DNA from: Paractinoplanes deccanensis
GTDB lineage: Bacteria; Actinomycetota; Actinomycetes; Mycobacteriales; Micromonosporaceae
Length of the DNA stretch: 64,000 nt
NCBI RefSeq assembly: GCF_016862115.1
Contig: NZ_BOMI01000084.1
Span: forward strand, 62,001-126,000
Direction of reading: 5' to 3'
The notes under the pieces are model-generated. The model was not told where the DNA came from and searched no databases. It was given only the letters and a program-made list of their open reading frames with translations. The position numbers and the translations under genes are program-made. This document shows, piece by piece, positions 1 to 8,374 of this stretch. The first letter of the stretch is position 1. Every line of letters starts with the position of its first letter.

Positions 1-573
1 CTCAGACATCTCCAGGGCGCCGGGCGGCCGCGGCACCACGAAACGCCAGCTCGTCACGCCCGTGTAGACGGGACCCGGCGTCTCGGGGAACAGCTTCCGG
101 CGTACGGCCGATTGAAGCCCGTCGGCCGCGACCACGAGATCACCCGTGAGGGGACCGCCGGGCGTGACCACCGTGCCCGTCGCCGGGTCGACGTCCGACA
201 CCGCGAGGCCGAGGCGCAGGTCCGCGTCGCCGAGCGCGCCCGCGAGCAGGGTGATCAGCTCGGCCCGGTGCACGACGATCGTCGGCAGGCCGTAGCGGGC
301 CTCGGCGGCGGCCGCGTCGGTGCGCGAGATCCACCGGCCGTCGGGACGCTGGATGCCGGCCGTGCCCTGCAGCGCGGCGAGCGAGCGCACCCGGTCGCCG
401 AGGCCGAGGACGTCGAGCGCGCGCAGGCCGTTCGGGGCGATGGCGAGCCCGGCGCCGACGTTCTCGAGCGCGGGGGCACGCTCGGCGACCGTGACCGTCC
501 AGCCCCGTCTCTGAAGGGCCACGGCGGCGGACAGGCCGCCCACTCCGGCTCCGATCACAATGGCATTCGGCAT
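1..573 (-). CDS. FAD-dependent monooxygenase, N-terminal part (runs off left edge)
   Basis: First 191 residues of a flavoprotein hydroxylase of the UbiH/PheA class; the frame is open at base 1, so the C-terminal half is outside the window. The Rossmann motif GAGVGG is at residues 8-13 and the second FAD-contact motif (AADG) is near residue 150. These enzymes use NAD(P)H-reduced FAD to insert one oxygen atom into a substrate; the substrate cannot be deduced from this half. ATG at 573 sits directly before the Rossmann strand, so the start is well fixed. It diverges from the AraC-type regulator that begins about 25 bases away, which is the obvious candidate for its control. Confidence 0.88.
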   Translation of the reverse strand, partial: MPNAIVIGAGVGGLSAAVALQRRGWTVTVAERAPALENVGAGLAIAPNGLRALDVLGLGDRVRSLAALQGTAGIQRPDGRWISRTDAAAAEARYGLPTIVVHRAELITLLAGALGDADLRLGLAVSDVDPATGTVVTPGGPLTGDLVVAADGLQSAVRRKLFPETPGPVYTGVTSWRFVVPRPPGALEMSE

Positions 574-598
574 GGCCGCATCGTGTCATGCTCGGGAG

Positions 599-1432
599 GT
601 GTCCGCCGTCGACGAGTACGCGCGCTGCCGGCCCTCCGCCCGGCTGCGGCCCTACGTCGCGTTCTACACGGGCTATCGTCAGCGCGGGCTCGCCCCGGCG
701 CTGCACCGGGGGCTGCCCTCGCCGCACCTGACCCTGATCTTCACGATCGACGATCCGCTGGTCGTCGAGGCGCACCCCGATCCGCGGCAGCGGCCGGGCA
801 GCTACGACGCGCTGATCGGCGGGCTGCATCTCGGGCCCGCGCTGATCAGTCATCCGGGGCGGCAGTCGGGCGTGCAGGTGGCGCTGTCGCCGCTGGGGTG
901 CCGGGCGCTGCTCGGCCTGCCGGCGGGCGAGTTGTCGTGCCTGGACCTGCCCGCCGACGCGGTGCTCCCCTCGTCCGCCGAGATCAGGGAGCGGATCGGC
1001 ACGGCGCGGTCCTGGCCGGAGCGGTTCGCGGCGGTCGACCGGGTGCTGCGGCGGAGCGTGACCGGGCCCGGCGTCGCGCCCGCGCTCGCGTACGCCTGGG
1101 CACGCCTGACCCGCGCAGACGTGAGCGTGGCGGCGGTCGCCGCGGAGGTCGGGTGGAGCGGGCGTCATCTGACCGACCGGTTCCGCGCCGAGTTCGGCCT
1201 GCGCCCCAAGGAGGCGGCCCGGGTGGCGCGCTTCGACCGGGCGCGCCAGGCCCTGCGCCCCACCGCCCGGCTCGCCGATCTCGCCGCCGCCTGCGGTTAC
1301 GCCGATCAATCCCATCTCGTACGGGAGTTCCGCGCGCTCGCCGGCTGCACGCCCTCGCGGTTGCTCGCGGACGACTTCGGTTTTGTCCAAGCCATGGCGC
1401 AGTGGGCCGCGCACGATGAGCCGTATGACTGA
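599..1432 (+). CDS. AraC family transcriptional regulator
   Basis: About 277 residues with an unassigned N-terminal sensing half and a C-terminal double helix-turn-helix of the AraC/XylS type from roughly residue 175 to 260 (the stretch containing VAAEVGWSGRHLTDRF and the second helix near CGYADQSHLVREFR). It probably activates or represses the divergent monooxygenase gene and perhaps the overlapping VOC gene. The start is uncertain: GTG at 599 follows a GGGAGG sequence without spacing, while in-frame ATG codons at 560 and 572 would overlap the divergent gene start. Its 3' end overlaps the next gene by 17 bases, suggesting co-translation. Confidence 0.88.
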   Translation: MSAVDEYARCRPSARLRPYVAFYTGYRQRGLAPALHRGLPSPHLTLIFTIDDPLVVEAHPDPRQRPGSYDALIGGLHLGPALISHPGRQSGVQVALSPLGCRALLGLPAGELSCLDLPADAVLPSSAEIRERIGTARSWPERFAAVDRVLRRSVTGPGVAPALAYAWARLTRADVSVAAVAAEVGWSGRHLTDRFRAEFGLRPKEAARVARFDRARQALRPTARLADLAAACGYADQSHLVREFRALAGCTPSRLLADDFGFVQAMAQWAAHDEPYD

Positions 1433-1817
1433 ACCTCGACCTCAGGTGTGGCCGACGCTGGCGGCCACCGACGCGCGCGCCCTGATCAGCTTCCTCGTCG
1501 ACGCGTTCGGCTTCACCGAGACCGCCGTCATGGGCGAGGGCGACTTCGTGGCCCACGCCGAGCTGGCCTGGCCGCTGGGCGGCGGCATCATGCTCGGCTC
1601 CGTCAAGCAGGACGGCGTCTGGCGGCTGCGGCCCGGCTCGTTCGGCTGCTACGTGGTCGCCGACGACATCGACGCCCTGCACGAGCGGGCGGTCAAGGCC
1701 GGCGCCGAGATCGTCAAGCCGCCCTTCCGGACCGACTACGGCTCGTACGACTTCGCCGCGCGCGACCCGGAGGGCAACCTCTGGTCGTTCGGCACCTACC
1801 GCGGGGCGCCGGTCTAG
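1416..1817 (+). CDS. VOC family (glyoxalase/bleomycin-resistance fold) protein
   Basis: 133 residues forming one vicinal-oxygen-chelate module pair (two beta-alpha-beta-beta-beta halves). The C-terminal signature, aspartate-proline-glutamate-glycine-asparagine before the last strand, is present (DPEGNLWSFGTY). VOC proteins are metal-dependent isomerases or dioxygenases, or drug-binding proteins; nothing here fixes the substrate. The start is either ATG 1416, inside the AraC gene, or ATG 1425. Same-strand overlap with the regulator suggests one transcript, ended by the hairpin just downstream. Confidence 0.85.
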   Translation: MSRMTEPRPQVWPTLAATDARALISFLVDAFGFTETAVMGEGDFVAHAELAWPLGGGIMLGSVKQDGVWRLRPGSFGCYVVADDIDALHERAVKAGAEIVKPPFRTDYGSYDFAARDPEGNLWSFGTYRGAPV

Positions 1818-1823
1818 GCCACG

Positions 1824-1856
1824 GGGCCGAAGGCGGGCCGCCACCCGCCTTGGCCC
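1824..1856. terminator. Bidirectional hairpin after the VOC gene
   Basis: Inverted repeat with an 8-bp perfect inner stem (AAGGCGGG / CCCGCCTT, loop of 6) extended by a 5-bp GGGCC/GGCCC outer stem across a bulged G. It lies between the VOC stop at 1817 and the convergent pseudogene end at 1866. There is no U-run, as is common in actinobacteria. Confidence 0.6.
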
Positions 1857-1865
1857 GGCCCCGGT

Positions 1866-2062
1866 TCAGTGCCGGAGCACGTGCACCTCCGTCGTCGTCG
1901 AGGCGGTGTTCGACTTCTTCACCGCGAACACATCGCGGTTCGCCGCGACCTCGAACTCGAAGGTGTCGTCCGTCTCGTGGAGGGCGGTGCCGGTCTGCAG
2001 GACGAACTCCTTGTAGTCGATCGCCGCGCTCAGCACGTGGACTTCGGTGCTGTTGGCCGTCC
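1866..2062 (-). pseudogene. Decayed C-terminal fragment of a VCBS/FG-GAP-type repeat protein
   Basis: The minus strand encodes about 62 residues with a recognisable repeat: STEVHVLSA near the start and TTTEVHVL near the end, separated by a stretch with LQTGTALHETD and NRDVFAVKKSNT. This resembles repeats at the C-terminus of secreted actinomycete hydrolases (recalled, not searched). Upstream of about 2062 the similarity stops abruptly and no signal peptide or enzyme domain precedes it; the open frame continues to 2204 with unrelated, basic low-complexity sequence. It is best read as the surviving 3' end of a larger gene truncated by rearrangement. A short expressed protein starting at GTG 2117 cannot be excluded. 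Confidence 0.55.
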
Positions 2063-2148
2063 GCCCAGTCGGCTCCGTAACGGAAACGATTCTTCCCCAT
2101 CGACGAAGAATGGTCACGCGGTCGCCAGGAGTCGCGGGCCGGCAGTGA

Positions 2149-2202
2149 GAAGACCTCCGGCGAGGCGGACGTGGCAACAGTCCACCCGGACCGGAGGTCT
2201 TC
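2149..2202. repeat. Perfect 12-bp inverted repeat, 30-base loop, possible mobile-element remnant
   Basis: GAAGACCTCCGG at 2149-2160 and its exact complement at 2191-2202. The right arm is followed at once by an ATG at 2203, but no credible protein follows. The hairpin borders the truncated VCBS fragment, so it may be a regulatory hairpin or end structure left by an insertion sequence. I cannot name the element. Confidence 0.5.
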
Positions 2203-2400
2203 ATGGCCCATCCAGAGACCTTTCTCGATCAAGGTCTGGTTGGTACTGGTGGAGATAGACCTGTTCCGGTGAGGTGGCCGGCGATCAGACGGGTGCGGTA
2301 TTGCACGCACACCGATCAGCAGAGCCGGCACACCCCTGCCAAGACGATCAGCCGCAAGCGTCACGGTGGATCAGCGCCAGCCCGCCGACCCGGAGGGTGT
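2203..2400. other. Non-coding stretch, possible transposon debris
   Basis: No supportable gene. Base composition is less GC-rich than the neighbours, and short frames on both strands look broken. Together with the hairpin and the truncated gene to its left it marks a probable rearrangement site. Confidence 0.4.
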
Positions 2401-3354
2401 CTAGACGGCGGCGGTCGGGCTCTTCTCGTCGGGGCGGTCGTCGGTGGCGACGATCGCCTCGGCCTCGGCGATGATGGCCTCGTCCTCGTGGCGGTGCTTG
2501 CGGTACTGGGCGAACGAGTAGGCGATCGCGGCGGCCCAGACGACGTAGATGACGGCGTAGAACGCGTAGCGGACGCCGTCGGAGGCGTCGATCCAGTCGC
2601 TGCGCAGCAGGGTGCGCGTGTTGGTCAGGATGATCACGCCGCCGACCAGGGAGCCGAGGACGCGCGGCGGGATGTGGCGCACCAGCCAGGCGGCGATCGG
2701 CGCCGCGATCACGCCGCCGAGCAGGAGCGCGAGGACCCAGGTGTAGTTGATGTTCTCGTTGCCGATGCCGACGATGAAGCCGATGCTGGCGGCCACCGCG
2801 ACGAGGAACTCGCTGGTGTCGATCGAGCCGATGGTCTTGCGCGGCTCGAGCCGGCCGCTGGCCAGGATCGCGGGCGTGCCGACCGGGCCCCAGCCGCCGC
2901 CGCCGGTGGAGTCGACGAAGCCGGCGACGATGCCGAGCGGGGCGAGGAACCGCTTGCGCAGCGGCTTGCCGAGGCGGCCCTTGGGCAGGCCCTGCGTGGT
3001 GAAGCGGATGAAGACGTACAGGCCGAGCGCCAGCAGGATGATCGACATCAGCGGCGCCGCGGTCTCGGTCGACAGGCTCGACAGGAACGTCGCGCCCGCG
3101 AAGGCGCCGACCGCGCCGGGCACGCCGATCTTGAGGACGACCTTCCAGTCGACGTTGCCGAACTTCCAGTGGGAGACGCCCGACACGAGCGTGGTGCCGA
3201 TCTCGGCGAGGTGAACGGTGGCCGACGCGGCGGCCGGGTTGGTGCCGATCGCGAGGAGCAGCGTGGTGGACGTGACGCCGTAGGCCATGCCCAGGCTGCC
3301 GTCGACCAGCTGGGCGCCCAGGCCTACCAGGGCCAGGAGCAGGAGTTTGCGCAT
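2401..3354 (-). CDS. Sulfite exporter TauE/SafE (TSUP) family membrane protein
   Basis: 317 residues, about eight hydrophobic segments arranged as two related halves (the first starting near residue 5, the second near residue 165), as in the TSUP permease family. Members export sulfite, sulfoacetate or related organosulfur anions, or take up sulfur compounds; the substrate here is unknown. A glycine-rich motif (STGGGGWGPVGTPAIL) opens the second half and is typical of the family. The tail is charged and cytoplasmic. The gene stands alone; the region upstream to 3456 is comparatively AT-rich and probably holds its promoter. Confidence 0.92.
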   Translation of the reverse strand: MRKLLLLALVGLGAQLVDGSLGMAYGVTSTTLLLAIGTNPAAASATVHLAEIGTTLVSGVSHWKFGNVDWKVVLKIGVPGAVGAFAGATFLSSLSTETAAPLMSIILLALGLYVFIRFTTQGLPKGRLGKPLRKRFLAPLGIVAGFVDSTGGGGWGPVGTPAILASGRLEPRKTIGSIDTSEFLVAVAASIGFIVGIGNENINYTWVLALLLGGVIAAPIAAWLVRHIPPRVLGSLVGGVIILTNTRTLLRSDWIDASDGVRYAFYAVIYVVWAAAIAYSFAQYRKHRHEDEAIIAEAEAIVATDDRPDEKSPTAAV

Positions 3355-3456
3355 GCCCTACCGCCGTTCTCCCAGATATCCCACATTCTAAGTTGGTTTT
3401 GTGAGAATAGGGAACGCAGCGTGCCCGGGGCAAGTCCTCCCAGTGGCCGGGACGCG

Positions 3457-4074
3457 TCAGAGGAGGCCGCGCTCGAAGGCCGCCGCCACAGCGGCCGCCC
3501 TGTCCCGTACACCCAATTTCGCGTACGCGTGCAGCAGGTGGGTCTTGACCGTCGCCTCGCTGATGAACAGGCGGCCGGCGGCCTCGCGGTTGGAATGGCC
3601 CTGCGAGATCAGCTTGAGCACCTCGAGCTCGCGCTGGCTCAGCGGCTCCTTCGCCGGCGAGCGCAGCGTGCCCATGAGCCGGCCCGCCACCGCCGGGGAC
3701 AGCACCGACTCGCCACGGTGCGCCGCCTCGACCGCGCGGAACAGCTCCTCGCGCGGCGTGTCCTTCAGCAGGTAGCCCGTGGCGCCCGCCTTGATCGCCG
3801 GGAGGACGTCACTGTCGGTGTCGTACGTCGTGAGGACCAGCACCCGGGCCCGCGACCCCTGGCCGGCCAGCGCGCGGATCGTGCTCACCCCGTCCATCAC
3901 CGGCATGCGCAGGTCGAGCAGGACCACGTCCGGGTCGACGGCGCCGGCGACCGCGAGCGCCTCCTTGCCGTTGCCGGCCTCGCCGAGCACGGCGAAGCGG
4001 TCGTCGCCGGCGAACATGCCACGCAGGCCGTCCCGGACGACGGGGTGATCGTCGACGATGAGCAGGCGGATCAC
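3457..4074 (-). CDS. NarL/FixJ-type response regulator
   Basis: 205 residues: receiver domain (residues 1-120) with the phosphoacceptor aspartate in VVLLDLRMPVMDG and the switch threonine and lysine in TTYD and LLKD, then a LuxR-type helix-turn-helix (about 140-205, with LSQRELEVLKLISQG and SEATVKTHLLHAYAKLGV). GTG 4074 is the start and overlaps the kinase stop by four bases (GTGA), so the two are translationally coupled. It should bind DNA when phosphorylated by the upstream kinase; the natural target is the ABC exporter promoter at the head of the same operon. Confidence 0.94.
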   Translation of the reverse strand: MIRLLIVDDHPVVRDGLRGMFAGDDRFAVLGEAGNGKEALAVAGAVDPDVVLLDLRMPVMDGVSTIRALAGQGSRARVLVLTTYDTDSDVLPAIKAGATGYLLKDTPREELFRAVEAAHRGESVLSPAVAGRLMGTLRSPAKEPLSQRELEVLKLISQGHSNREAAGRLFISEATVKTHLLHAYAKLGVRDRAAAVAAAFERGLL

Positions 4075-5324
4075 GCGGCGGCTCCGGAGAAGAGAGCGGG
4101 GACACAGGCGGACAGCGCCGTACCGGCGCCCGGCTCGGACTCGACCTCGAGGGTGCCGGCGATCCGGCGCAGCCGCTCGCGCATCGCGACCAGGCCGTAT
4201 CCGCCCTTCTCGCCGCTGGTGCGCGGGGCGGACGGGTCGAAGCCGGCGCCGTCGTCGTGCACGTCCAGGGTGACCACGTCCTCCATGTAGGACAGCGTGA
4301 GCGTCACCCGCCGCGCGCCGGCGTGCCGGCCGACGTTGGCCAGCGCCTCCTGAGCGGTGCGCAGCAGCACCGTCTCGATCTCGGGCAGCAGCGGCCGGGC
4401 CGGCCCCGTGGTGACCAGCTCGGCGCCGACCCCGTGCAGGCGGGACCACTCGGTCACCGCCTCGCCGATCGCCTCGGGCAGGCCCGCCGCGTCGAGGCTG
4501 TGCGGGCGCAACGCGTGCACCGACCGGCGGGCCTCGGTGAGGCTGTCGCGAGCGAGCTTCTTGGCGGCCTCGAGATGGCGGTGCAGGTCGCCGCCGGGCG
4601 AGCTGGCCGCCTCGAGCTGGGTGACGATGCCGGTGAGGCCCTGCGCCAGCACGTCGTGGATCTCGCCCGCCATGCGCTGCCGCTCGTCGAGCTTGCCGGC
4701 CTCGCGGGCCTGCACCATGAGCTGGGCGTGCAGGCCCTCGTTCTCCTTGAGCGCCGCGGCGAGCTTGGCGTTGGCCTCGGCCAGCTCGTCGATGACCTGC
4801 CGCTGCCGCGCGTAGCGCTCGTCCGCCCGGGCGGTCACCTTGATCATCAGGCCGGAGACGCCGATGTTGATGGCGAGCAGCACGATGATGACCGGCCACA
4901 CGCCCGGCTCGTCGAGGACGTAGAACCCGCCCGCCTGGGAGAGACCGGTGGGGATCGCGACCAGCACGCCGCCCACGATCTGCCACGGGCCGCGCAACGC
5001 GTACGCCGTGAAGAGGTAGCCGGTCCAGGCGAAGAACCCGAACAGCGGGCTGCACCAGACCAACACGAAGATCAGGACGACCAGCCCGCCGAAGAAGACG
5101 GCCATCTTGCCGCGGTCCTGCTCCCACTCCGGGTGCAGGGTGATCCACCAGAACAGCCAGCCGGCGGCCACGGCCAGCACGGCGCCGATGAGCGGCCAGG
5201 CCTGGTGCGGCACGCCGGCCAGGTCGCCCAGCGCGATCAGGCCGACCGAGCAGACCAGGGCGATGTACGGCACCACCGTGATCAGCCGGTCGCTCTTCCG
5301 GCCCGCCGCCATGACCGTCACCAT
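4071..5324 (-). CDS. Sensor histidine kinase (HisKA_3, LiaS/DesK type)
   Basis: 417 residues: five or six membrane segments in the first 155 residues with almost no extracytoplasmic loop (intramembrane-sensing layout), a coiled-coil linker (about 155-200), the HisKA_3 dimerisation helix with the phosphoacceptor histidine in EIHDVLAQGLTGI, and a HATPase_c domain ending with DDGAGF and GYGLVAMRERL. It is the third gene of a leftward operon: ABC ATPase, permease, kinase, regulator. Kinases encoded with ABC-2 exporters usually sense membrane or antibiotic stress and induce the pump; the stimulus is unknown. Confidence 0.93.
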   Translation of the reverse strand: MVTVMAAGRKSDRLITVVPYIALVCSVGLIALGDLAGVPHQAWPLIGAVLAVAAGWLFWWITLHPEWEQDRGKMAVFFGGLVVLIFVLVWCSPLFGFFAWTGYLFTAYALRGPWQIVGGVLVAIPTGLSQAGGFYVLDEPGVWPVIIVLLAINIGVSGLMIKVTARADERYARQRQVIDELAEANAKLAAALKENEGLHAQLMVQAREAGKLDERQRMAGEIHDVLAQGLTGIVTQLEAASSPGGDLHRHLEAAKKLARDSLTEARRSVHALRPHSLDAAGLPEAIGEAVTEWSRLHGVGAELVTTGPARPLLPEIETVLLRTAQEALANVGRHAGARRVTLTLSYMEDVVTLDVHDDGAGFDPSAPRTSGEKGGYGLVAMRERLRRIAGTLEVESEPGAGTALSACVPALFSGAAA

Positions 5325-5330
5325 GCCTCC

Positions 5331-6080
5331 TCAGGACCAGCGGAACCAGCGGACCGCGAGGAACCCGAACACCGCCACGTATCCCACCAGAACCGTAGCG
5401 GAGACGGCGTTCGGCCAATGTCCCGTCATCGCGTCGTTCAGCGCCCGCTCGGCGGCGCCCAGCGGCGTGAAGTCGGCGACGTTGCGCAGCGCCTCCGGCA
5501 TCACCTCGCGCGGCGTCCAGAGGCCGGCGAAGAACATCAGCGGGAAGAAGAGCAGCGTGCCCACCGAGTTGCCGGCCTTGCCGGTCGGCACCAGCGCGGC
5601 GACGACCAGGCCGATCGCCAGCACCCCGGCGGCGCCGAGCAGGAAGGCCACCACGAAGCCGGCGAACTGCGCGGCCAGCGGCACGTCGAAGACGATCCGG
5701 CCGACCGCGAGCACCAGCGCCGTCGCCGCGGCGGCGGCGAGCAGGTTCATCACCAGCTGCGCGCCGAGCAGCTTGAGCGGCGAGACCGGGGTGGTGGCGA
5801 AGCGGCGCAGCACCCCGCGCTCCCGGTAGGTGGCCAGCACCGCCGGGGCGATCTGGATGGCCACCATGGCGAGGGTCAGCACCACCGCGATGCCGACGTA
5901 GAGGTCGATGACCCGGCGGCCGTCCAGGCTCTCCTGCGGCTCGCGGAACGCCGGGACGCAGCCGAGGATCACCACCAGCAGCGTCGGGAAGATCAGGACG
6001 AAGAAGGCGGACATCGGCTCGCGCAGGAAGAGCCGCAGCTCGGTCAGGGTCAGCTTGGCGAAGACGCTCATGGTGGTCAC
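5331..6080 (-). CDS. ABC-2 type transporter permease
   Basis: 249 residues with six predicted membrane helices and the ABC-2 layout: a cytoplasmic N-terminus, a loop after the first helix, and a cluster of four helices in the second half. It pairs with the ATPase encoded just upstream, whose stop overlaps this GTG start by four bases; a second possible start is ATG 6071. The short DrrB/YadH-like size suggests export of a lipid or drug, with two copies forming the channel. Only seven bases separate it from the kinase gene. Confidence 0.92.
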   Translation of the reverse strand: MTTMSVFAKLTLTELRLFLREPMSAFFVLIFPTLLVVILGCVPAFREPQESLDGRRVIDLYVGIAVVLTLAMVAIQIAPAVLATYRERGVLRRFATTPVSPLKLLGAQLVMNLLAAAAATALVLAVGRIVFDVPLAAQFAGFVVAFLLGAAGVLAIGLVVAALVPTGKAGNSVGTLLFFPLMFFAGLWTPREVMPEALRNVADFTPLGAAERALNDAMTGHWPNAVSATVLVGYVAVFGFLAVRWFRWS

Positions 6081-6976
6081 TCCCCCGAGTGGGACCGGCC
6101 GGTCAGCCGCACGAACGCGTCGTCCAGGCTGGCCTGCTCGATGCGCAGGTCGTTGGCGATGATCTGGTTGACGGCGAGCACCGACGTGACGGCGTGCAGC
6201 AGGTTGCCGGAGCCGGTCACCTCGATCTGGGAGCCGTGCCGGCGGGCGTGGTGCACCTCCGGCCGCGCCTCGAGCAGGGCCAGGTCCACCTCCGCGGACG
6301 GGCGGAAGCGGATCTTCTGCTCGGTGGAGGTCTCGGCGATCAGCCCGGCCGGCGTGTCCAGCGCGACGACCGCCCCGTGGTCGATCACCGCGAGCCGGTC
6401 GCAGAGCCGCTCGGCCTCCTCCATGAAGTGCGTGACCAGCAGGATCGTCACCCCCCGATCACGTACGGCCTCGATGAGACCCCACGTGTCGCGACGAGCC
6501 TGCGGATCGAGCCCGGTGGTGAGCTCGTCCAGGACGGCGATCTCCGGATTGCCGACGAGCGCCAGCGCGATGGACAGCCGCTGCTTCTGGCCGCCGGACA
6601 TCTTGGCGTAGCGGGTGGCGAGCGGCACGTCCAGGTCGCGGGCGAGCGCCTGCCAGTCGGCCGGCTCCGGATAGAAGGAGCTGAAGAGCTCGAGCGCCTC
6701 GCGGCCGCTCAGCTTGTCGGGCAGCCGGCTCTCCTGGAGCTGGACGCCGACCAGGCTGCGCAGCGCGGTGTCGTGCGGCGGGCGGCCGAGCACGCCGATC
6801 GTGCCGCCGTCGGGCGTGCGCAGACCGGCGATGCACTCGACCGTGGTGGTCTTGCCGGCGCCGTTCGGACCGAGGATGCCGAAGATCTCGCCACGCTCGA
6901 CCGAGAACGAGACGTCCCGCACCGCGACGGTGTCCCCGTACGCCTTTCGCAGGTTGTGGACCTCGATGACTGTCAT
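6077..6976 (-). CDS. ABC transporter ATP-binding protein
   Basis: 299 residues of the DrrA/NodI class. Walker A (GPNGAGKTT) is near residues 38-46, the Q-loop is at VQLQES, the signature MSGGQKQRLS is near 138, Walker B (IAVLDELTTGLDP) near 158 and the switch histidine in LLVTHFMEEAERL. The C-terminal 80 residues form the extra domain typical of drug and lipid exporters. ATG 6976 begins directly before the first strand. It is the first gene of the exporter/two-component operon, so the regulated promoter should lie between 6977 and the hairpin at 7030-7057. Confidence 0.94.
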   Translation of the reverse strand: MTVIEVHNLRKAYGDTVAVRDVSFSVERGEIFGILGPNGAGKTTTVECIAGLRTPDGGTIGVLGRPPHDTALRSLVGVQLQESRLPDKLSGREALELFSSFYPEPADWQALARDLDVPLATRYAKMSGGQKQRLSIALALVGNPEIAVLDELTTGLDPQARRDTWGLIEAVRDRGVTILLVTHFMEEAERLCDRLAVIDHGAVVALDTPAGLIAETSTEQKIRFRPSAEVDLALLEARPEVHHARRHGSQIEVTGSGNLLHAVTSVLAVNQIIANDLRIEQASLDDAFVRLTGRSHSGE

Positions 6977-7029
6977 GCATCGAGCGTCACAGCCGCACCG
7001 GGGGTCCCGAATCGACCAGCGAGCGAGAC

Positions 7030-7057
7030 GTCCCATCCACCAACCGGTGGATGGGAC
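7030..7057. terminator. Hairpin between glycosyltransferase and ABC operon
   Basis: Perfect 12-bp inverted repeat GTCCCATCCACC / GGTGGATGGGAC with an AACC loop. It lies 9 bases past the glycosyltransferase stop on the minus strand, so a transcription terminator is likely, insulating the ABC operon. It lacks a U-tract, and the symmetry could also serve as an operator for that operon. Confidence 0.6.
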
Positions 7058-7065
7058 CCTAATCC

Positions 7066-8265
7066 CTAAGCCACGGTCGCCTCGGTGGTGCTGGTGGTGC
7101 CGCGGCGCAGCCCGGTCACCGCGGAGTAGACGGAGCCGATCTGGGCGGCCACCCGCCGCCACGAGTACGCCTGGCGGGCACGGTCGAGCGCGGCCGTCCC
7201 GTACGCGAATCGCCGCACCTTGTCGTTGACCAGCCGGCGCAGCGCGCCGCCGAGCGCACGCGGGTCGCGCGGCGGCACCAGGTCGCCGGTGAGCCCGTCG
7301 ACCACGGTCTCGGTCAGCCCGCCCACGGTGGTGCCGATGACCGGGACGCCGCAGGCCATGGCCTCCAGCGCGGACGGCTCGAACTGCTCCTGCCAGGGGG
7401 CCGCCACCAGCAGGTCGGCGGAGCGGTACCAGCGCGGCATGTCGCGCGCCGGCACCCGGCCGACCAGCTTGAACCGGTCGGCGACCTGGAGCCTCTCGGC
7501 GAGCGCGCGCAGCTTGACCGCGCCCTCGTCGGCCTTGAGCTGGTCGGCCGGCGGGCCGCCGACGACGACCACCTCGGCGCCGGGCACGTAGCGCATCGCC
7601 TGGACGACGTCGCCGAAGCCCTTGCGCTCGACGAGCTTGCCGACCGAGAGGATGCGGGGCCGTTCGGGGTCGCGTTCGACCGCCGGGCCGTCGGGGCTGA
7701 ACCGGACGCTGTCGACGCCGGCCGGCACGACGGTCAGCCGCGACCGGGGCACGCCGATGCGCACCAGGCCGCTCACCTCGTCCTGCGACTGCGCGACGAC
7801 CCGGTCCACGGCGCGGCCGAGGGCACGCTCGTAGCCGGAGCGCGACGGCTTGCCCGACTTGTCGACCGACGGCAGGCCCAGCTCGTGGAAGGACTGCACC
7901 ACCGGGATGCCGAAGCCCCGGGCCGCGGTGACGGCCGCCAGGCCGCTGGTCCAGAAGTGGGCGTGGGCGACGTCGGGCTGCCAGTCGCCGGTGCGCCACT
8001 CGTGCTCGAGCAGCCGGGCGAACTCGCCCATGTGCGGCAGCAGCAGGTCGGGCGGTACGAAGGTCGCCGGCCCCGCGGCGACGTGCACGACCCGGATGCC
8101 GCTGGGCAGCAGCACGACGTCGTCGGTGGCCGGGTCGTCGCGACGGGTGTAGACGCGGACCTCGTGACCCAGCTCGGCCAGGGCCGCGGAGAGATCGGCG
8201 ACATGGGTGTGCTGGCCGCCGTCCCCCAGGGGGCTGGCGTGCTCGGAAATCATGGCGATGCGCAC
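7066..8265 (-). CDS. GT4-family glycosyltransferase
   Basis: 399 residues with the GT-B fold. The N-terminal Rossmann half opens with the glycine-rich sequence around residues 10-16 (HASPLGDGGQHTHV) that contacts the sugar nucleotide; the C-terminal half has a GKL(V)ERKG strand and the nucleotide-sugar signature around FEPSALEAMACGVPVIGT, which carries the two glutamates used by retaining GT4 enzymes. It probably transfers a hexose from UDP- or GDP-sugar to a lipid or glycan. GTG 8265 follows a GGAGGG ribosome site. The gene is monocistronic, so the acceptor cannot be inferred from neighbours. Confidence 0.92.
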   Translation of the reverse strand: MRIAMISEHASPLGDGGQHTHVADLSAALAELGHEVRVYTRRDDPATDDVVLLPSGIRVVHVAAGPATFVPPDLLLPHMGEFARLLEHEWRTGDWQPDVAHAHFWTSGLAAVTAARGFGIPVVQSFHELGLPSVDKSGKPSRSGYERALGRAVDRVVAQSQDEVSGLVRIGVPRSRLTVVPAGVDSVRFSPDGPAVERDPERPRILSVGKLVERKGFGDVVQAMRYVPGAEVVVVGGPPADQLKADEGAVKLRALAERLQVADRFKLVGRVPARDMPRWYRSADLLVAAPWQEQFEPSALEAMACGVPVIGTTVGGLTETVVDGLTGDLVPPRDPRALGGALRRLVNDKVRRFAYGTAALDRARQAYSWRRVAAQIGSVYSAVTGLRRGTTSTTEATVA

Positions 8266-8374
8266 GTGGTCCCTCCGGTCGGGCAGGTCGTTCGCGAGGA
8301 GACCTTGCCCTACGGCAACATCCGTAAACCTGACCTATCCGTTACGAGCTGTTCCCGCAGGGTATGTCCTTGCC

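Noticed and set aside
2203..4290. Long plus-strand frame of 695 residues
   Set aside because: It is the antisense of the TauE/SafE and response-regulator genes; composition is Arg/Asp/Gly-rich as expected for shadows in high-GC DNA and no domain is visible.
4257..6611. 784-residue plus-strand frame
   Set aside because: Antisense to the kinase, permease and ABC ATPase genes, which have clear motifs.
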